DNA from: Nocardia speluncae NBRC 108251
GTDB taxonomy: Bacteria > Actinomycetota > Actinomycetes > Mycobacteriales > Mycobacteriaceae
DNA length: 64,000 nt
Assembly (NCBI RefSeq): GCF_001613245.1
Contig: NZ_BDBZ01000018.1
Coordinates: forward strand, 1 to 64,000
Direction: 5' to 3'
A model generated the notes under the pieces. The model saw only the letters and a list, made by a program, of their open reading frames with translations, ran no database searches and had not been told where the DNA came from. The position numbers and the translations under genes were made by a program. Positions 35,468-45,500 of the stretch are shown piece by piece. Within the stretch, counting starts at the first letter, position 1. Every line of letters begins with the position of its first letter.

Positions 35468-35599
35468 AACGGGTGCCTCCTTGGCGTCGGAACTTCGGGG
35501 CAATTGTCGCATTGACCGGTTCCGCCGAATTGATCAGCTGCTACGGCAGTACCGGGGGCGGGGCGGGGTGGTGCCTCTACCACGGTGGATACTGGGAGC

Positions 35600-36169
35600 G
35601 TGCCGAACAAGAAGCCACGCATCATGAACGACTACCGGGATCTCGTCTGGTCGCTGATCCCGTTGGTACTGATCGCCGTGGTGTTCGCCGGGCTCACCAG
35701 CCAATGCAGTTTCGCGGCGAACGGTCCCACCCAGGGAACGATCCCCAGTTTCGACGCCGACGCGGCCCTGCGCTCGGACGCACAGAACCTCCGGTTCCCG
35801 GTGCGGGAGCCGGCGCTACCGGCGAACTGGAAACCGAACTCCGGGAGCCGCGACACCATCACCGCCGCCGGGGGCGGCACGGTGAGCACGATCGGCTACA
35901 TCACCGGTGCCGGCACCTACATGGAACTGAACCAGAGCGATGCCACAGAAGAGGTGCTGGTAGATCATGTGGTGGGCACCCGATACGCCACCGGCACCCA
36001 GGAAACGGGCAGCCAGAAATGGGTGGTGTACGACGAACCGGGCGCCGAACCCGCATGGGTCGCCGATTTCGGGGACAGCCGGGCACTGATCCGGGGCGCG
36101 GGAGATACCGCGGCCTTCGAAACGCTGGCCGCGGCGGTGACGGCCGCGCAGCCGCTGCCGACCCGGTAA
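35600..36169 (+). CDS. DUF4245 membrane-anchored protein (Rv1100-like)
   Basis: A 189-residue protein with one N-terminal transmembrane anchor (LVWSLIPLVLIAVVFAGL) and an extracytoplasmic domain (about residues 45-185, FPVREPALPANWKPNSGSR). This is the DUF4245 layout found beside glpX in actinobacteria. Function is unknown. GTG 35600 is the likely start. It converges on xseB with only 5 bp between the stops. Confidence 0.88.
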   Translation: MPNKKPRIMNDYRDLVWSLIPLVLIAVVFAGLTSQCSFAANGPTQGTIPSFDADAALRSDAQNLRFPVREPALPANWKPNSGSRDTITAAGGGTVSTIGYITGAGTYMELNQSDATEEVLVDHVVGTRYATGTQETGSQKWVVYDEPGAEPAWVADFGDSRALIRGAGDTAAFETLAAAVTAAQPLPTR

Positions 36170-36174
36170 ACCGC

Positions 36175-36408
36175 CTATTCCCGATCGGAGTCGGCGAGCG
36201 CCTTCTCGACCCGCTGCCGTGCCCCTGCCAGATGTTGCTCACAACGGTTGGCCAGGGCCTCGCCGCGCTCCCACAGGGCCAGGGCCTCGTCGAGGTCCAT
36301 ACCGCCCTGCTCCAGCATCTTCACCACGTTGACCAGTTCGTCACGGGCGCGTTCGTAGCCGAAACCGGCGATCTCGGCCAGCTCGTCGGTGGCGCTGGTA
36401 TCGGGCAC
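36175..36408 (-). CDS. xseB: Exodeoxyribonuclease VII small subunit
   Basis: A 77-residue coiled-coil subunit that associates with XseA. The family pattern GYERARDELVNVVKMLEQGG, then LDEALALWERGEALANRCEQHL, is clear. It lies 2 bp downstream of the xseA stop, so the two are cotranscribed. Confidence 0.95.
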   Translation of the reverse strand: MPDTSATDELAEIAGFGYERARDELVNVVKMLEQGGMDLDEALALWERGEALANRCEQHLAGARQRVEKALADSDRE

Positions 36409-36410
36409 GG

Positions 36411-37784
36411 TCAGGTCCTCTCGGTGTGGTGCGGTTCGGCAGTATCGGTCGCCTGCGGTTCGGCGGCCCGCCGGGTCGGTGAGCGGCCCTCGCCGAGCGG
36501 GATCGTGCCCAGGCCCGCCGCGGAGATCGCGCCGTCACCGACCCGGATCCGTAGCTGACTACCCGCGGGCGCGTCCTCGATACTGCGCACCACATGGCGT
36601 TCCGGACCGGCCACTCGCTGCACGACAGCGTAGCCGCGGGCCAAGGTCGCGGCCGGCCCCACGGCGGTCAGCTGCCGCCGTAGATGGCCGGCGGTGGTGG
36701 ATTCGGTGCGGAGCAGATCCGTGACGGTGCGGCGGGTGGCGGCGCGCAGGCGTTCGACCTCGTCGTGGCGGTGGCCGAGTTCGCGCAGCGGGTCGGCCAG
36801 GACCGGCCGCGAACGCAGTTGCGCCAGCGCGGCGGCTTCCCGCTGGACCCAGCCGCGCAGAGCGGCGGCGGAGCGGGAACGCAGCTCCCGGACCAGCGCG
36901 GTTTCGGCGGCGGCGTCGGGGACGACGCGTTTGGCGGCGTCGGTCGGGGTGGCGGCGCGCAGATCGGCGACCAGATCCGACAGCGGGGAATCAGGTTCGT
37001 GACCGATCGCGCTGACAACCGGCGTGGTCGCGGCGACGATCGCGCGGCACAGCGTCTCGTCGGAGAACGGCAGCAGATCCTCGACACTGCCGCCGCCGCG
37101 CGCCAGCACGATCACCTCGACGGCGGGATCGCGGTCGAGCTCGGCGAGCGCGTCCAGAATCTGCGATACCGCGGACGGACCCTGTACGGCGGTATTGCGC
37201 ACCTCGAACCGCACCGCGGGCCAACGGCCCCGGGCCACGGTCAGCACATCGTGTTCGGCCGCACTACCGCGGCCGGTGATCACACCGATCGTCGCGGGCA
37301 GGAACGGGAGAGGTCGTTTGATGCGCTCGTCGAACAACCCCTCCGCGGCCAGCAGCGCCTTGAGCCGTTCGATCCGGGCCAGCAGTTCACCGACGCCCAC
37401 CGGGCGGATCTCGGTGACCCGCAGCGAAAGGGTGCCGCGACCGGCGAAGAACGAGAGCTTGCCGTACACCACCACCCGGCTGCCCTCCTGCAGCGGCACG
37501 GGAGCGTCGCGCAGCAGCGCCGGATCGCAGGTGACCGACAGCGACATATCCGCGGCCGGGTCGCGCAGGACGAGAAACGCGATGCGGGTACCGGGCCGCG
37601 AACTGATCTGGGTCAGCTGTCCCTCGACCCAGATGCTGCCGAGCCGGTCGATCCACTGGGCGACCTTCATCGACACCGAACGCACCGGCCACGGCTGTTC
37701 GGCGGAATTGGCGGGGGCGGGCGGCTGCCCGGACCGGCCGGATCCGGCCCGGCCGGCCGCGGACACCGAATCGGCTCCCGTCAC
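36411..37784 (-). CDS. xseA: Exodeoxyribonuclease VII large subunit
   Basis: A 457-residue nuclease subunit that degrades single-stranded DNA to oligonucleotides. An N-terminal OB fold (about residues 35-140, VEGQLTQIS, RVVVYGKLSFF) is followed by the catalytic domain (about 150-400, VITGRGSAAEHDVL, VIVLARGGGSVEDLLPFSDE, SAIGHEPDSPLSDLVADLRAATPTDAA region). The GTG start overlaps the stop of the upstream lipid-droplet gene (GTGA), linking all three genes. Confidence 0.96.
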   Translation of the reverse strand: MTGADSVSAAGRAGSGRSGQPPAPANSAEQPWPVRSVSMKVAQWIDRLGSIWVEGQLTQISSRPGTRIAFLVLRDPAADMSLSVTCDPALLRDAPVPLQEGSRVVVYGKLSFFAGRGTLSLRVTEIRPVGVGELLARIERLKALLAAEGLFDERIKRPLPFLPATIGVITGRGSAAEHDVLTVARGRWPAVRFEVRNTAVQGPSAVSQILDALAELDRDPAVEVIVLARGGGSVEDLLPFSDETLCRAIVAATTPVVSAIGHEPDSPLSDLVADLRAATPTDAAKRVVPDAAAETALVRELRSRSAAALRGWVQREAAALAQLRSRPVLADPLRELGHRHDEVERLRAATRRTVTDLLRTESTTAGHLRRQLTAVGPAATLARGYAVVQRVAGPERHVVRSIEDAPAGSQLRIRVGDGAISAAGLGTIPLGEGRSPTRRAAEPQATDTAEPHHTERT

Positions 37785-38533
37785 TGGGCTCGCACGGTGG
37801 CGATCCGGTTGGTCAGCATGGTGACGAATGCGGCGCGGTCCCGGGTGCGCTGCTCGTAGTCCAGCAGCGCGACCAGATCGGCGACGGTGAGGGTACGCAG
37901 GCGGCCGCGTAGCTGGGCGAGGGTCATATTCGGGTAGTCGTAGCGGGCGCCGACCTCGGGAAGTCCGGGCTCGTCGGCGTCCGCCGGCTCCGAGGCGTTC
38001 TTCGCGTCGGTCTCGCCTGCCCCCGGCTTCGCCACACTCGGGGCCTCCGGGGCAGGCGCGGCCTCTGGCTCCGGGGCAACGGTGCCGGTTTCCGGCGTGA
38101 CCCGCTTCTCCCGCCCTTCGGTCTCGAAGCTGGTGGTGCCGGGCACCGCATTCCCGTTCTGCATCGCGCGCAGACCGGCCAGAGTTTCCTGCAGCGCCAA
38201 TTCCACCTCGACCGGATCGGAGTCGAACCGGTCGAACCCGCTGTCACGCGCCGGTGCGGCCCCACCGGGCCTGCGTACCGGCAGCTCGTCGTCCTCGTCG
38301 AACGTGGCCCATTCCGGCTGCTCCTCCGGACGGTTGACGATCCGGTCGAACACCGAATCACCTTTGATCGCGAGACTGGTGACGAACTGCTGGGCGTGCA
38401 TGCCCGCTTGTAGCAGCTGGCTCACCGCGGTGATGGGGAACTTGACCGCCGCGGAAGGCAGCCGTCGTGTCTCCTCCAGGACATAGACGGCGGCTCCGGC
38501 GGCGACACGGGCCAGGAACGGTGGTCGAAACAT
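37781..38533 (-). CDS. Lipid-droplet-associated protein (Rv1109c-like)
   Basis: A 250-residue protein. The N-terminal ~70 residues are amphipathic/hydrophobic (ARVAAGAAVYVLEETRRLPS, VTSLAIKGDSVFDRI), as in the small actinobacterial lipid-droplet proteins. The middle is acidic and Pro/Ala-rich, and the C terminus has a SAP-like helical segment (YPNMTLAQLRGRLRTLTVADLVALLDYE) that may mediate binding. Homologues lie next to xseA in mycobacteria and Rhodococcus. ATG 38531-38533 is chosen because the open frame further upstream lacks family resemblance. Confidence 0.85.
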   Translation of the reverse strand: MFRPPFLARVAAGAAVYVLEETRRLPSAAVKFPITAVSQLLQAGMHAQQFVTSLAIKGDSVFDRIVNRPEEQPEWATFDEDDELPVRRPGGAAPARDSGFDRFDSDPVEVELALQETLAGLRAMQNGNAVPGTTSFETEGREKRVTPETGTVAPEPEAAPAPEAPSVAKPGAGETDAKNASEPADADEPGLPEVGARYDYPNMTLAQLRGRLRTLTVADLVALLDYEQRTRDRAAFVTMLTNRIATVRAQ

Positions 38534-38781
38534 GGTACTAGCCTGCCCGATATCGCACGGTCCGCAAAAGAGGGTGAGCCCACTCGGCCCGGCGCGGGGC
38601 GGCGCCGGTGCCGGCCTGTTCTGTCCGCGGCCCGCCCGGACATCGCGCCGACTGCCGTCGCTTGCCTTCCGTTGCAGGTCAGCGCAGTGCGGCAATCGCC
38701 CGACGGCCTGTCGGCACCGGAGTGGGCGTGCCGCGGCGCACGGCCGCAGCAGGGGCCCGGGTACGCACGTATCCTGTCGGC

Positions 38782-39789
38782 ATGTCCTCGGCTATACCGT
38801 TGAATGTCGGAATCACTCGCTCGGCGGGCGTCGCCACCGTCACCGCTGAGGGGAAACGAGTGCTGCTCGCCGAACCACGCGGCTACTGCGCGGGCGTGGA
38901 TCGCGCGGTGGAAACCGTGGAGAAGTCGCTGGAGAAACACGGCGCGCCCATCTACGTCCGCAAGGAGATCGTGCACAACCGCCACGTGGTGGAAACCCTG
39001 CGCGAACGGGGCGTGATCTTCGTCGACACCACCGACGAGGTGCCCGAGGGCGAGCTCGTGGTGTTCTCCGCCCACGGCGTCTCCCCGGCCGTCCACGCCA
39101 CCGCCGCCGAACGCAACCTGCGCACCATCGACGCGACCTGCCCCCTGGTGACCAAGGTCCATCAGGAAGCCAAACGATTCGCCCGCGACGACTACGACAT
39201 CCTGCTGATCGGTCACGAAGGCCATGAGGAAGTAGAAGGCACCGCCGGCGAGGCACCCGACCACGTACAGCTGGTCGACGGCCCGGACGCGGTCGCCGGG
39301 GTGAGTGTGCGCGACGAGTCCAAGGTGATCTGGTTGTCGCAGACCACGCTCAGCGTGGACGAAACCATGGAGACCGTCTCCCGGCTGCGCGAGAAGTTCC
39401 CGGCCCTGCAGGATCCGCCCAGCGACGATATCTGCTATGCCACGCAGAACCGGCAGGTCGCAGTGAAGGCGATGGCACCGGAATGCGATCTGGTGATCGT
39501 CGTCGGATCCCGGAACTCGTCGAACTCGGTGCGCTTGGTAGAGGTGGCGCTCGGCGCCGGCGCGAAGGCGTCACATCTGGTGGACTACGCACGCGAGGTC
39601 GATCCGGCCTGGCTGGACGGCGTGCAGACGGTGGGGATCACGTCCGGAGCTTCCGTCCCGGAGATCCTCGTGCGCGGGGTACTGGACATGCTGGCCGAGC
39701 ACGGTTTCGGTGAGGTGCAGCCGGTGACCACCGCCAACGAGACCCTCGTCTTCTCTTTGCCGCGAGAATTGCGCGCCGCCCGGCGCTGA
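38782..39789 (+). CDS. ispH: 4-hydroxy-3-methylbut-2-enyl diphosphate reductase
   Basis: A 335-residue iron-sulfur enzyme for the last step of the non-mevalonate isoprenoid pathway, producing IPP and DMAPP. The three cluster cysteines are in PRGYCAGVDRA, DATCPLVTKVH and DDICYATQNRQ. ATG 38782 gives the usual actinobacterial N-terminal extension. It corresponds to lytB2 (Rv1110). It supplies precursors for the prenyl synthase at 10103. Confidence 0.96.
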   Translation: MSSAIPLNVGITRSAGVATVTAEGKRVLLAEPRGYCAGVDRAVETVEKSLEKHGAPIYVRKEIVHNRHVVETLRERGVIFVDTTDEVPEGELVVFSAHGVSPAVHATAAERNLRTIDATCPLVTKVHQEAKRFARDDYDILLIGHEGHEEVEGTAGEAPDHVQLVDGPDAVAGVSVRDESKVIWLSQTTLSVDETMETVSRLREKFPALQDPPSDDICYATQNRQVAVKAMAPECDLVIVVGSRNSSNSVRLVEVALGAGAKASHLVDYAREVDPAWLDGVQTVGITSGASVPEILVRGVLDMLAEHGFGEVQPVTTANETLVFSLPRELRAARR

Positions 39790-40017
39790 CCCGGACCGGG
39801 GCGTGCCGCCCTGCCCGCAGTATGCACACGTGTCACATCCCACCGAGTGATCCAGCCCTCGGGTATCAACGGGTGCGGCGTGTTCGTGGGCCGACGGGGC
39901 GATGCCCCGGTGCCGGCTGTCACCGGGGCGCTGAGTATGTGTTCAGCAGGGGTTATCGAACGGCGACAGGGAATCGAACCGAAATAGGATCGGACCCGCG
40001 CTGCTGTCCCGGCCTGT

Positions 40018-41022
40018 TCACATCCGTTCCGGGCGCCGGCGTTCCGGGATGGGCTCCCGATCGCGGAACCGGGTGACCTGCGGCTGGCGCGGTGGTTCAC
40101 CGCCTCCGCGCCGGGGGCGCGCTCGGGCCGGTTCTTCCGGCATCGGGGCGCCGGTCCGTGGCGGCCGGGGCTGATGCACCTCCCGGCCCCGTGGCTGGGC
40201 CTCGCGGGAGCGCGGCGTGGCCGCTCGCGCCGGTTGTTCGGCCGCCGGCCGGCCCCGGCCACCACGGCGTGGGGGTTCGGGGGCGGATTCGCGGGTGTAA
40301 TCCGGCTCGGGGTTCTCCGGACGCTTGGGCCGGGATTTGGCTTTGGTGTTCGCGCTTGCCTTCGAACGTGCGGCCAGCGTTTCGGCGCGCGTCGGTTTAG
40401 CTCCGCGTGCCGCTTTTCCCTCGCCTCCCACCGAGCGTTTGGACTGTCCACGCCCGGGGCGTTTCGCGGTATCACGGCGCGGCCGGTCTTCCGCCCGGCT
40501 CCGCGGCTCCGCGCGGCTCGTGCGCCGTTCGCGCCGGCCCCAGCTGGTGCCGCGCCGTGCCTCAACCGTTTCCCGGGCCGTTTTCTCCGACCGGTACTGC
40601 GCGATCCGGATCGCGGCCACCAGCAGCACCAGCACAGTGGCCAGCATCATCGGCGGGAAACGGTGAACAAGCGGTATGGCCAGATTCAGCAGGATGTCCT
40701 TGAGGGAGGAGGTGCTGCTTCCGGTGAGCTGGCGGTAGGCGATCGGGACCGCGATGAACAGTAACAGCGGCGGTAACACCATCGTGGTGAACAGGCTGCG
40801 GAACCGTACGGCCGCCACGGCCGCCAGACAGCCGATGATGTAGAAGGTGCTGAAGGTGCCGGTGAGGTCCGTGACATCGCCGAGGGCGTCGATGAGGAAG
40901 CCCACGAATATGAACGCCGCCGCGATGAGTACCGCGGCATATGCCGGTACGCCCCGCACCGTCGGCAGTAACGAACGTTGCGGCGCGGGCACCCGGGAAT
41001 TCACTCGTTGGGAAGCAGCCAC
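40018..41022 (-). CDS. DUF6542 membrane protein with basic tail
   Basis: A 334-residue protein. The N-terminal ~140 residues hold about four transmembrane segments (YAAVLIAAAFIFVGFLIDAL first), as in the DUF6542 family (Rv1111c). The remaining ~190 residues are a very basic, Arg/Pro/Ala-rich, probably disordered cytoplasmic tail. Function is unknown. It lies between ispH and ychF in many actinobacteria. Confidence 0.85.
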   Translation of the reverse strand: MAASQRVNSRVPAPQRSLLPTVRGVPAYAAVLIAAAFIFVGFLIDALGDVTDLTGTFSTFYIIGCLAAVAAVRFRSLFTTMVLPPLLLFIAVPIAYRQLTGSSTSSLKDILLNLAIPLVHRFPPMMLATVLVLLVAAIRIAQYRSEKTARETVEARRGTSWGRRERRTSRAEPRSRAEDRPRRDTAKRPGRGQSKRSVGGEGKAARGAKPTRAETLAARSKASANTKAKSRPKRPENPEPDYTRESAPEPPRRGGRGRPAAEQPARAATPRSREAQPRGREVHQPRPPRTGAPMPEEPARARPRRGGGEPPRQPQVTRFRDREPIPERRRPERM

Positions 41023-41313
41023 GTAATGAACACTATCGCCCGGAAGGGTCGGCCGCGTTACGGCACGGCGGGTCCGGCGCCACGATTGTGCGGAAACCGT
41101 GCTCGGCGGGCGTATTCATGACTGTCCAGTCCCGTAGGTGGCGCCCGCCATGATGGCTCATTCGAGACAAGGGCGGGACTGAGTCACCGTCACCGGCGCG
41201 CGATATCGCCGGATCGGCGGGCGGAGAACGACGTCGGCGTGTTGCCGGTGTGGCGGCGCCGGGAATCGGATTCGCATTGAAAGGTGTCGGTGGGTTGCCC
41301 TAAGTTCGCGGTC

Positions 41314-42510
41314 ATGCGAATCCTGCATACGTCGGACTGGCATATCGGGCGCACCTTCCACGGCGTGGACCTGCTGGCCGACCAGGAACGGGTCCTGGAG
41401 GCGATCGCCGGACTCGTCGCCGCGGAGGGGGCGGACACCGTTGTGCTGCCCGGCGACGTCTACGACCGGTCGATCCCCAGCGCCGACGCCATCGCTGTGT
41501 GCAACAGGGGTTTCGAGGCGATTCGTGCTGCCGGGGCACGGATCGTGGCCACATCGGGTAACCACGATTCCCCCACCAGGCTCGGGGCCGGGGCCAGCTT
41601 CGCGGCCGCCGGTGGGTTGTATCTACGCACCACCGTGGCCGATTCGCACCGGCCGATCCTGCTGTCCGACGCGCACGGTGAGGTCGCGTTCTACGGGATC
41701 CCCTACCTGGAGCCGGAGATATGCCGGGCCGAACTCGGGGTTCCGCAGGCCCGCTCCCATACCGAGGTCCTGGCGGCGGTGCTGGCCCGCATCCGCGCCG
41801 ATATCGCGGAGCGTCCGGGAACTCGGGCGGTACTACTGGCGCACGCCTTCGTGGTCGGCGGGACGGCCGGTGGTTCGGAACGTTCCATCTCGGTGGGCGG
41901 AGTGGAGACGGTGCCGCTGTCGCTGTTCACCGAACTCGCGGCCGACTATGTGGCCCTGGGACACCTGCATTCCCCGCAGACACTGGCCGAATCGGTGCGC
42001 TACTCCGGATCGCCGCTGCCGTATTCGTTCGGCGAGAGCACACACCGGAAGAAGGTATGGCTGGTCGATCTCGACGCCGCGGGTCCGGCCCGGGTGCGAG
42101 AACACGAACTGCCGCAGGTGCGCGGTCTGAGCAAACTCACCGGAACCCTGGCGGATCTGCTCGGCGATTCCGAGTGGGAACCGGCCGAACAGCACTACGT
42201 CTCGGTGATCCTCACCGATTACGCCCGGCCGGTGGACGCCATGCGGAAACTGCGGGAACGGTTTCCGCATGCGGTGCATGTGGAATGGGAACGCCCACGG
42301 GCGGGCACAGCCCTGAAATACCGGGAGCGGGTGCGCGGCCGCGACGATACGGATATCGCCCGCACCTTTCTCGGCGATGTCCGCGGCGAACCCCGCGAAA
42401 CGGAGATGCAGTGGCTGGCCCGAGCGATGGCCGCTGCGGTGCGTGAGCCCGAGTCCGGCGGCGACGCGACCGCGGAACCGGCGGACGCCGGAACGGAACT
42501 CACGGCATGA
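41314..42510 (+). CDS. sbcD: Exonuclease SbcD (Mre11-like)
   Basis: A 398-residue nuclease subunit of the SbcCD complex, which opens hairpins and processes double-strand ends. Metallophosphoesterase motifs are MRILHTSDWHIGRTFHG, LPGDVYDRS, ATSGNHDSP, LLAHAFV and ALGHLHSPQ. ATG 41314 is the family start. Its stop overlaps the sbcC start (ATGA at 42507-42510). Confidence 0.96.
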   Translation: MRILHTSDWHIGRTFHGVDLLADQERVLEAIAGLVAAEGADTVVLPGDVYDRSIPSADAIAVCNRGFEAIRAAGARIVATSGNHDSPTRLGAGASFAAAGGLYLRTTVADSHRPILLSDAHGEVAFYGIPYLEPEICRAELGVPQARSHTEVLAAVLARIRADIAERPGTRAVLLAHAFVVGGTAGGSERSISVGGVETVPLSLFTELAADYVALGHLHSPQTLAESVRYSGSPLPYSFGESTHRKKVWLVDLDAAGPARVREHELPQVRGLSKLTGTLADLLGDSEWEPAEQHYVSVILTDYARPVDAMRKLRERFPHAVHVEWERPRAGTALKYRERVRGRDDTDIARTFLGDVRGEPRETEMQWLARAMAAAVREPESGGDATAEPADAGTELTA

Positions 42511-45500
42511 GACTGCATCGGCTGGAGATGACGGCGTTCGGCCCGTTCGCCGAAACCACGGTGATCGACTTCGACGAACTCGGCGCGGACGGGCTGTTCC
42601 TGCTCCACGGCCGCACCGGTGCGGGAAAGACCACAATCCTCGACGCCATCGCCTACGCGCTCTACGGCCGGGTCCCGGGCGCTCGCGGGGACAAACGCCT
42701 GCATTCCGATCACGCGCCCGCACAAACCCGGCCGGAGGTGAATCTCGAGGCGACCCTGGGTGGCCGCCGGGTCCGGATAATCCGCAGCCCGGAATTCGAA
42801 CGGCCCAAACTACGCGGCAGCGGAACCCGGGTGGAGAACGCCAAGGCCACACTCGCCTGGCTGGACGGACGCGGCACGAATCTGGCGCGGATCAACGAGA
42901 TCGGCGACGAGATCATCCGCCTGCTCGGAATGAGCGCCGACCAGTTCTTCCAGGTCGTCCTGCTACCGCAGGGAGATTTCGCTCGCTTCCTGCGCGCCGA
43001 GAACGAGGATCGGGAACGACTGCTGGAAAAGTTGTTCGACACCGGCCGTTTCGGCAAGGCCGAACAGTGGCTCGCCGCGCAACGCAAGAATTCCGGTGAA
43101 CAGATCGGGGCGCAGCAGCGCAATGTCGAGGACCTGATCACCCGGGTCGCGGTGACCGCCGGTATCGACCGCACCGAACGAATCGACATTCTCGATGCTG
43201 TCGAATGGTCACAGGATCTGCTGACCACCGCCCGCGGCGATCTGGAAATGGCGCAACGCGAATTGGCGCTGCGCCGGGAGGAATCGGCGGACGCCGACGA
43301 ACAGGCCGAAAGCGAACGGCGGGCGGCCGAGCGCCGTCACCGTCTCACTGTCGCCCGCCGGCAGCTCGACGACTACGCGGCCGGAGGCCGGCAGCGCGAA
43401 GCCGACCGGGCCGAACTGGAACGTGCCCGGCGCGCCGAACCGGTGGCCGCTGCACTGGCAGAGGCCGAGGCGGCCGTGGAATCCGCGCGGGGTCGTGACA
43501 CGGAAGCCGACGATGCGGCGCGGCGGTTGGCCCGACTGGCCGATGAACCCGACAGCTCGGATGTTCCGGGAATTCGCCTGGTGCTACCGGCCGAAGCCGA
43601 AGCCGACGAGGCGACCGGGCCCGGCGTGGCAGGTGATTTCAGTGGGCGCACCGCAACCAGCGTTCGTACGCGGCCCGCGTCGGACAGTCCGGACGAGGAT
43701 CTCACGCTGGATACCGCGATCCGCGGCTGGAGCGCGCTCCTGGGCAAACTCGAGGAAATTCGGTCCGACGCGGCGGACGCCGAGAATACGCGGGCCGAAC
43801 TCGGCGAACTCCACGGAACCGATGCGCGGCTGCGCGAACGGGCGGCCGAACTGTCCGCTCGCCGTGCGCAGCTACCGGAGATCCTCGCAGCTGCCCAGGC
43901 ACGGGCGCGGGAGGCCGACGATGCAAAGGCGGCGCTGCCCGGACTGCGGTCCGAACACGAGCGGTTGCAGCAAGCGGCCGCTGCCGCGGTCGAACTGGCC
44001 GGTGCGCGAACCGGGCTCGATCGGGCGCGCGTCGATTCGGACGCGGCGCGGGCGGGCCATCTGGAAGCCCGCGAGCGGGTGCTGGACCTGCGTGCGCAGC
44101 GTCTGGCCGGGATGGCGGCGGAACTGGCCGGGCACCTCGTCGACGGGCAGGCGTGCGCCGTCTGCGGGTCTGCCGACCATCCGCAGCCTGCGCGGACCGC
44201 AACCACCGCGGTCTCCGAAGCGGACGAAGCGGCGGCCGTCGCGGCCGAACACGCCGCTCACCTCACCTTGGAACGCGCCCAGAGCGCGATGGCCGCGGTG
44301 GAACGCGAGATCGAAGCCCTCGCCGCACGCGGCGGCGATACCGACCGGGCGGAACTGGCCGCCGCACTGGACCGGGCCACCGACCGTCGCGGTGATGCGG
44401 AAGAACTGGCCGCCACGACCGGCGAATGCGCCGCCGAGATCACGCGTCTGCGCGCGGACGAGAACCGGCTGCACGATTCCCTCCGCGAGACCGAGACACA
44501 AGCGGGTGCGGTGGCTGCGCAGATCCGGGCGGGACAGCACCGGCTCACCGAGATCGAGCACAAACTGCGCACCGCGGCCGGCCGGGACCGAACGATCGGG
44601 CGCCGCCGGGAACGCCTGCACGCGCTGATCGCCGCCGCCGGGGACCGGCGCGAAACCCTGGCGGCCGCGCGGGCCGCCTGGGAAAGGGTGGCAGGGTGCG
44701 TAGCGCGCCTCGAAAAGCTTGCGGCAGCAGCAGGATTCGACTCGGGTAAGACTGCGATCGAGAACGTGGTTCGGCCCGCGATATCCACGGATGATCGTGC
44801 GGCACGGACGCGCGCCGTCGACGGCGCGGTATCGGCCCGCGCATCGGGCGAAGCCGGAGCTGCGGCGGCCGCCGACGCGCCGGGCGGGCCTGGTTCGGCC
44901 GGACCGGGCGAGTCATCAGCGGTCAGGTCGGGTGCGGGTGCCGACTACGGTCCGACTGCTGCCGGCGCCCCCGCAGCATCGGTCGGCGAAAGGGCGGCCG
45001 CTGGCGTGGGGGTGGCGGGTGTTCCGGAGGTGGCGGGTGGCGTGGGGGCGACCGGTGGCGTGGGGGTGGCGGGTGTTCCGGAGGTGGCGGGTGTCGCAGG
45101 GGCGACCGGCGCCCCGGGGACGGACAGGGAGTCGGGAACGGCCCCTGCTCGCGCGGCATTACTGGCCGCGCTGCGCTGGTACGCGTCCCTGATCGCCGCC
45201 GCGACCCGAACCCGGGAACGGCAGGAAACCCTCCGTGCGGCCCTTTCCGCCGCCGAAGAGTTGCGGGCGGCCGCGCAGGCCGTGGTCGATGAACCGGAGA
45301 TCCAGGCGGCGGCGGCCATCGAGCCCCGTGATCAGGCCGGACTCGCGGAGGCCGTCCACAAGGCCCGGCAGGCGCTGGACGAGGCGGTGGCCGTACACGG
45401 GGCCGCCGTGCAGCGGGTGACACGGCTGGAAACGCTGTGCGGACAGTTGTGGGCAGCCGTGGACCTGATCACCCCGGCCCAGCGGGCGCACCAGGAGTTG

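Noticed and set aside
44880..45160. Insertion of a separate domain or intein in SbcC
   Set aside because: The stretch is low-complexity and lacks intein splicing motifs or any fold signature.
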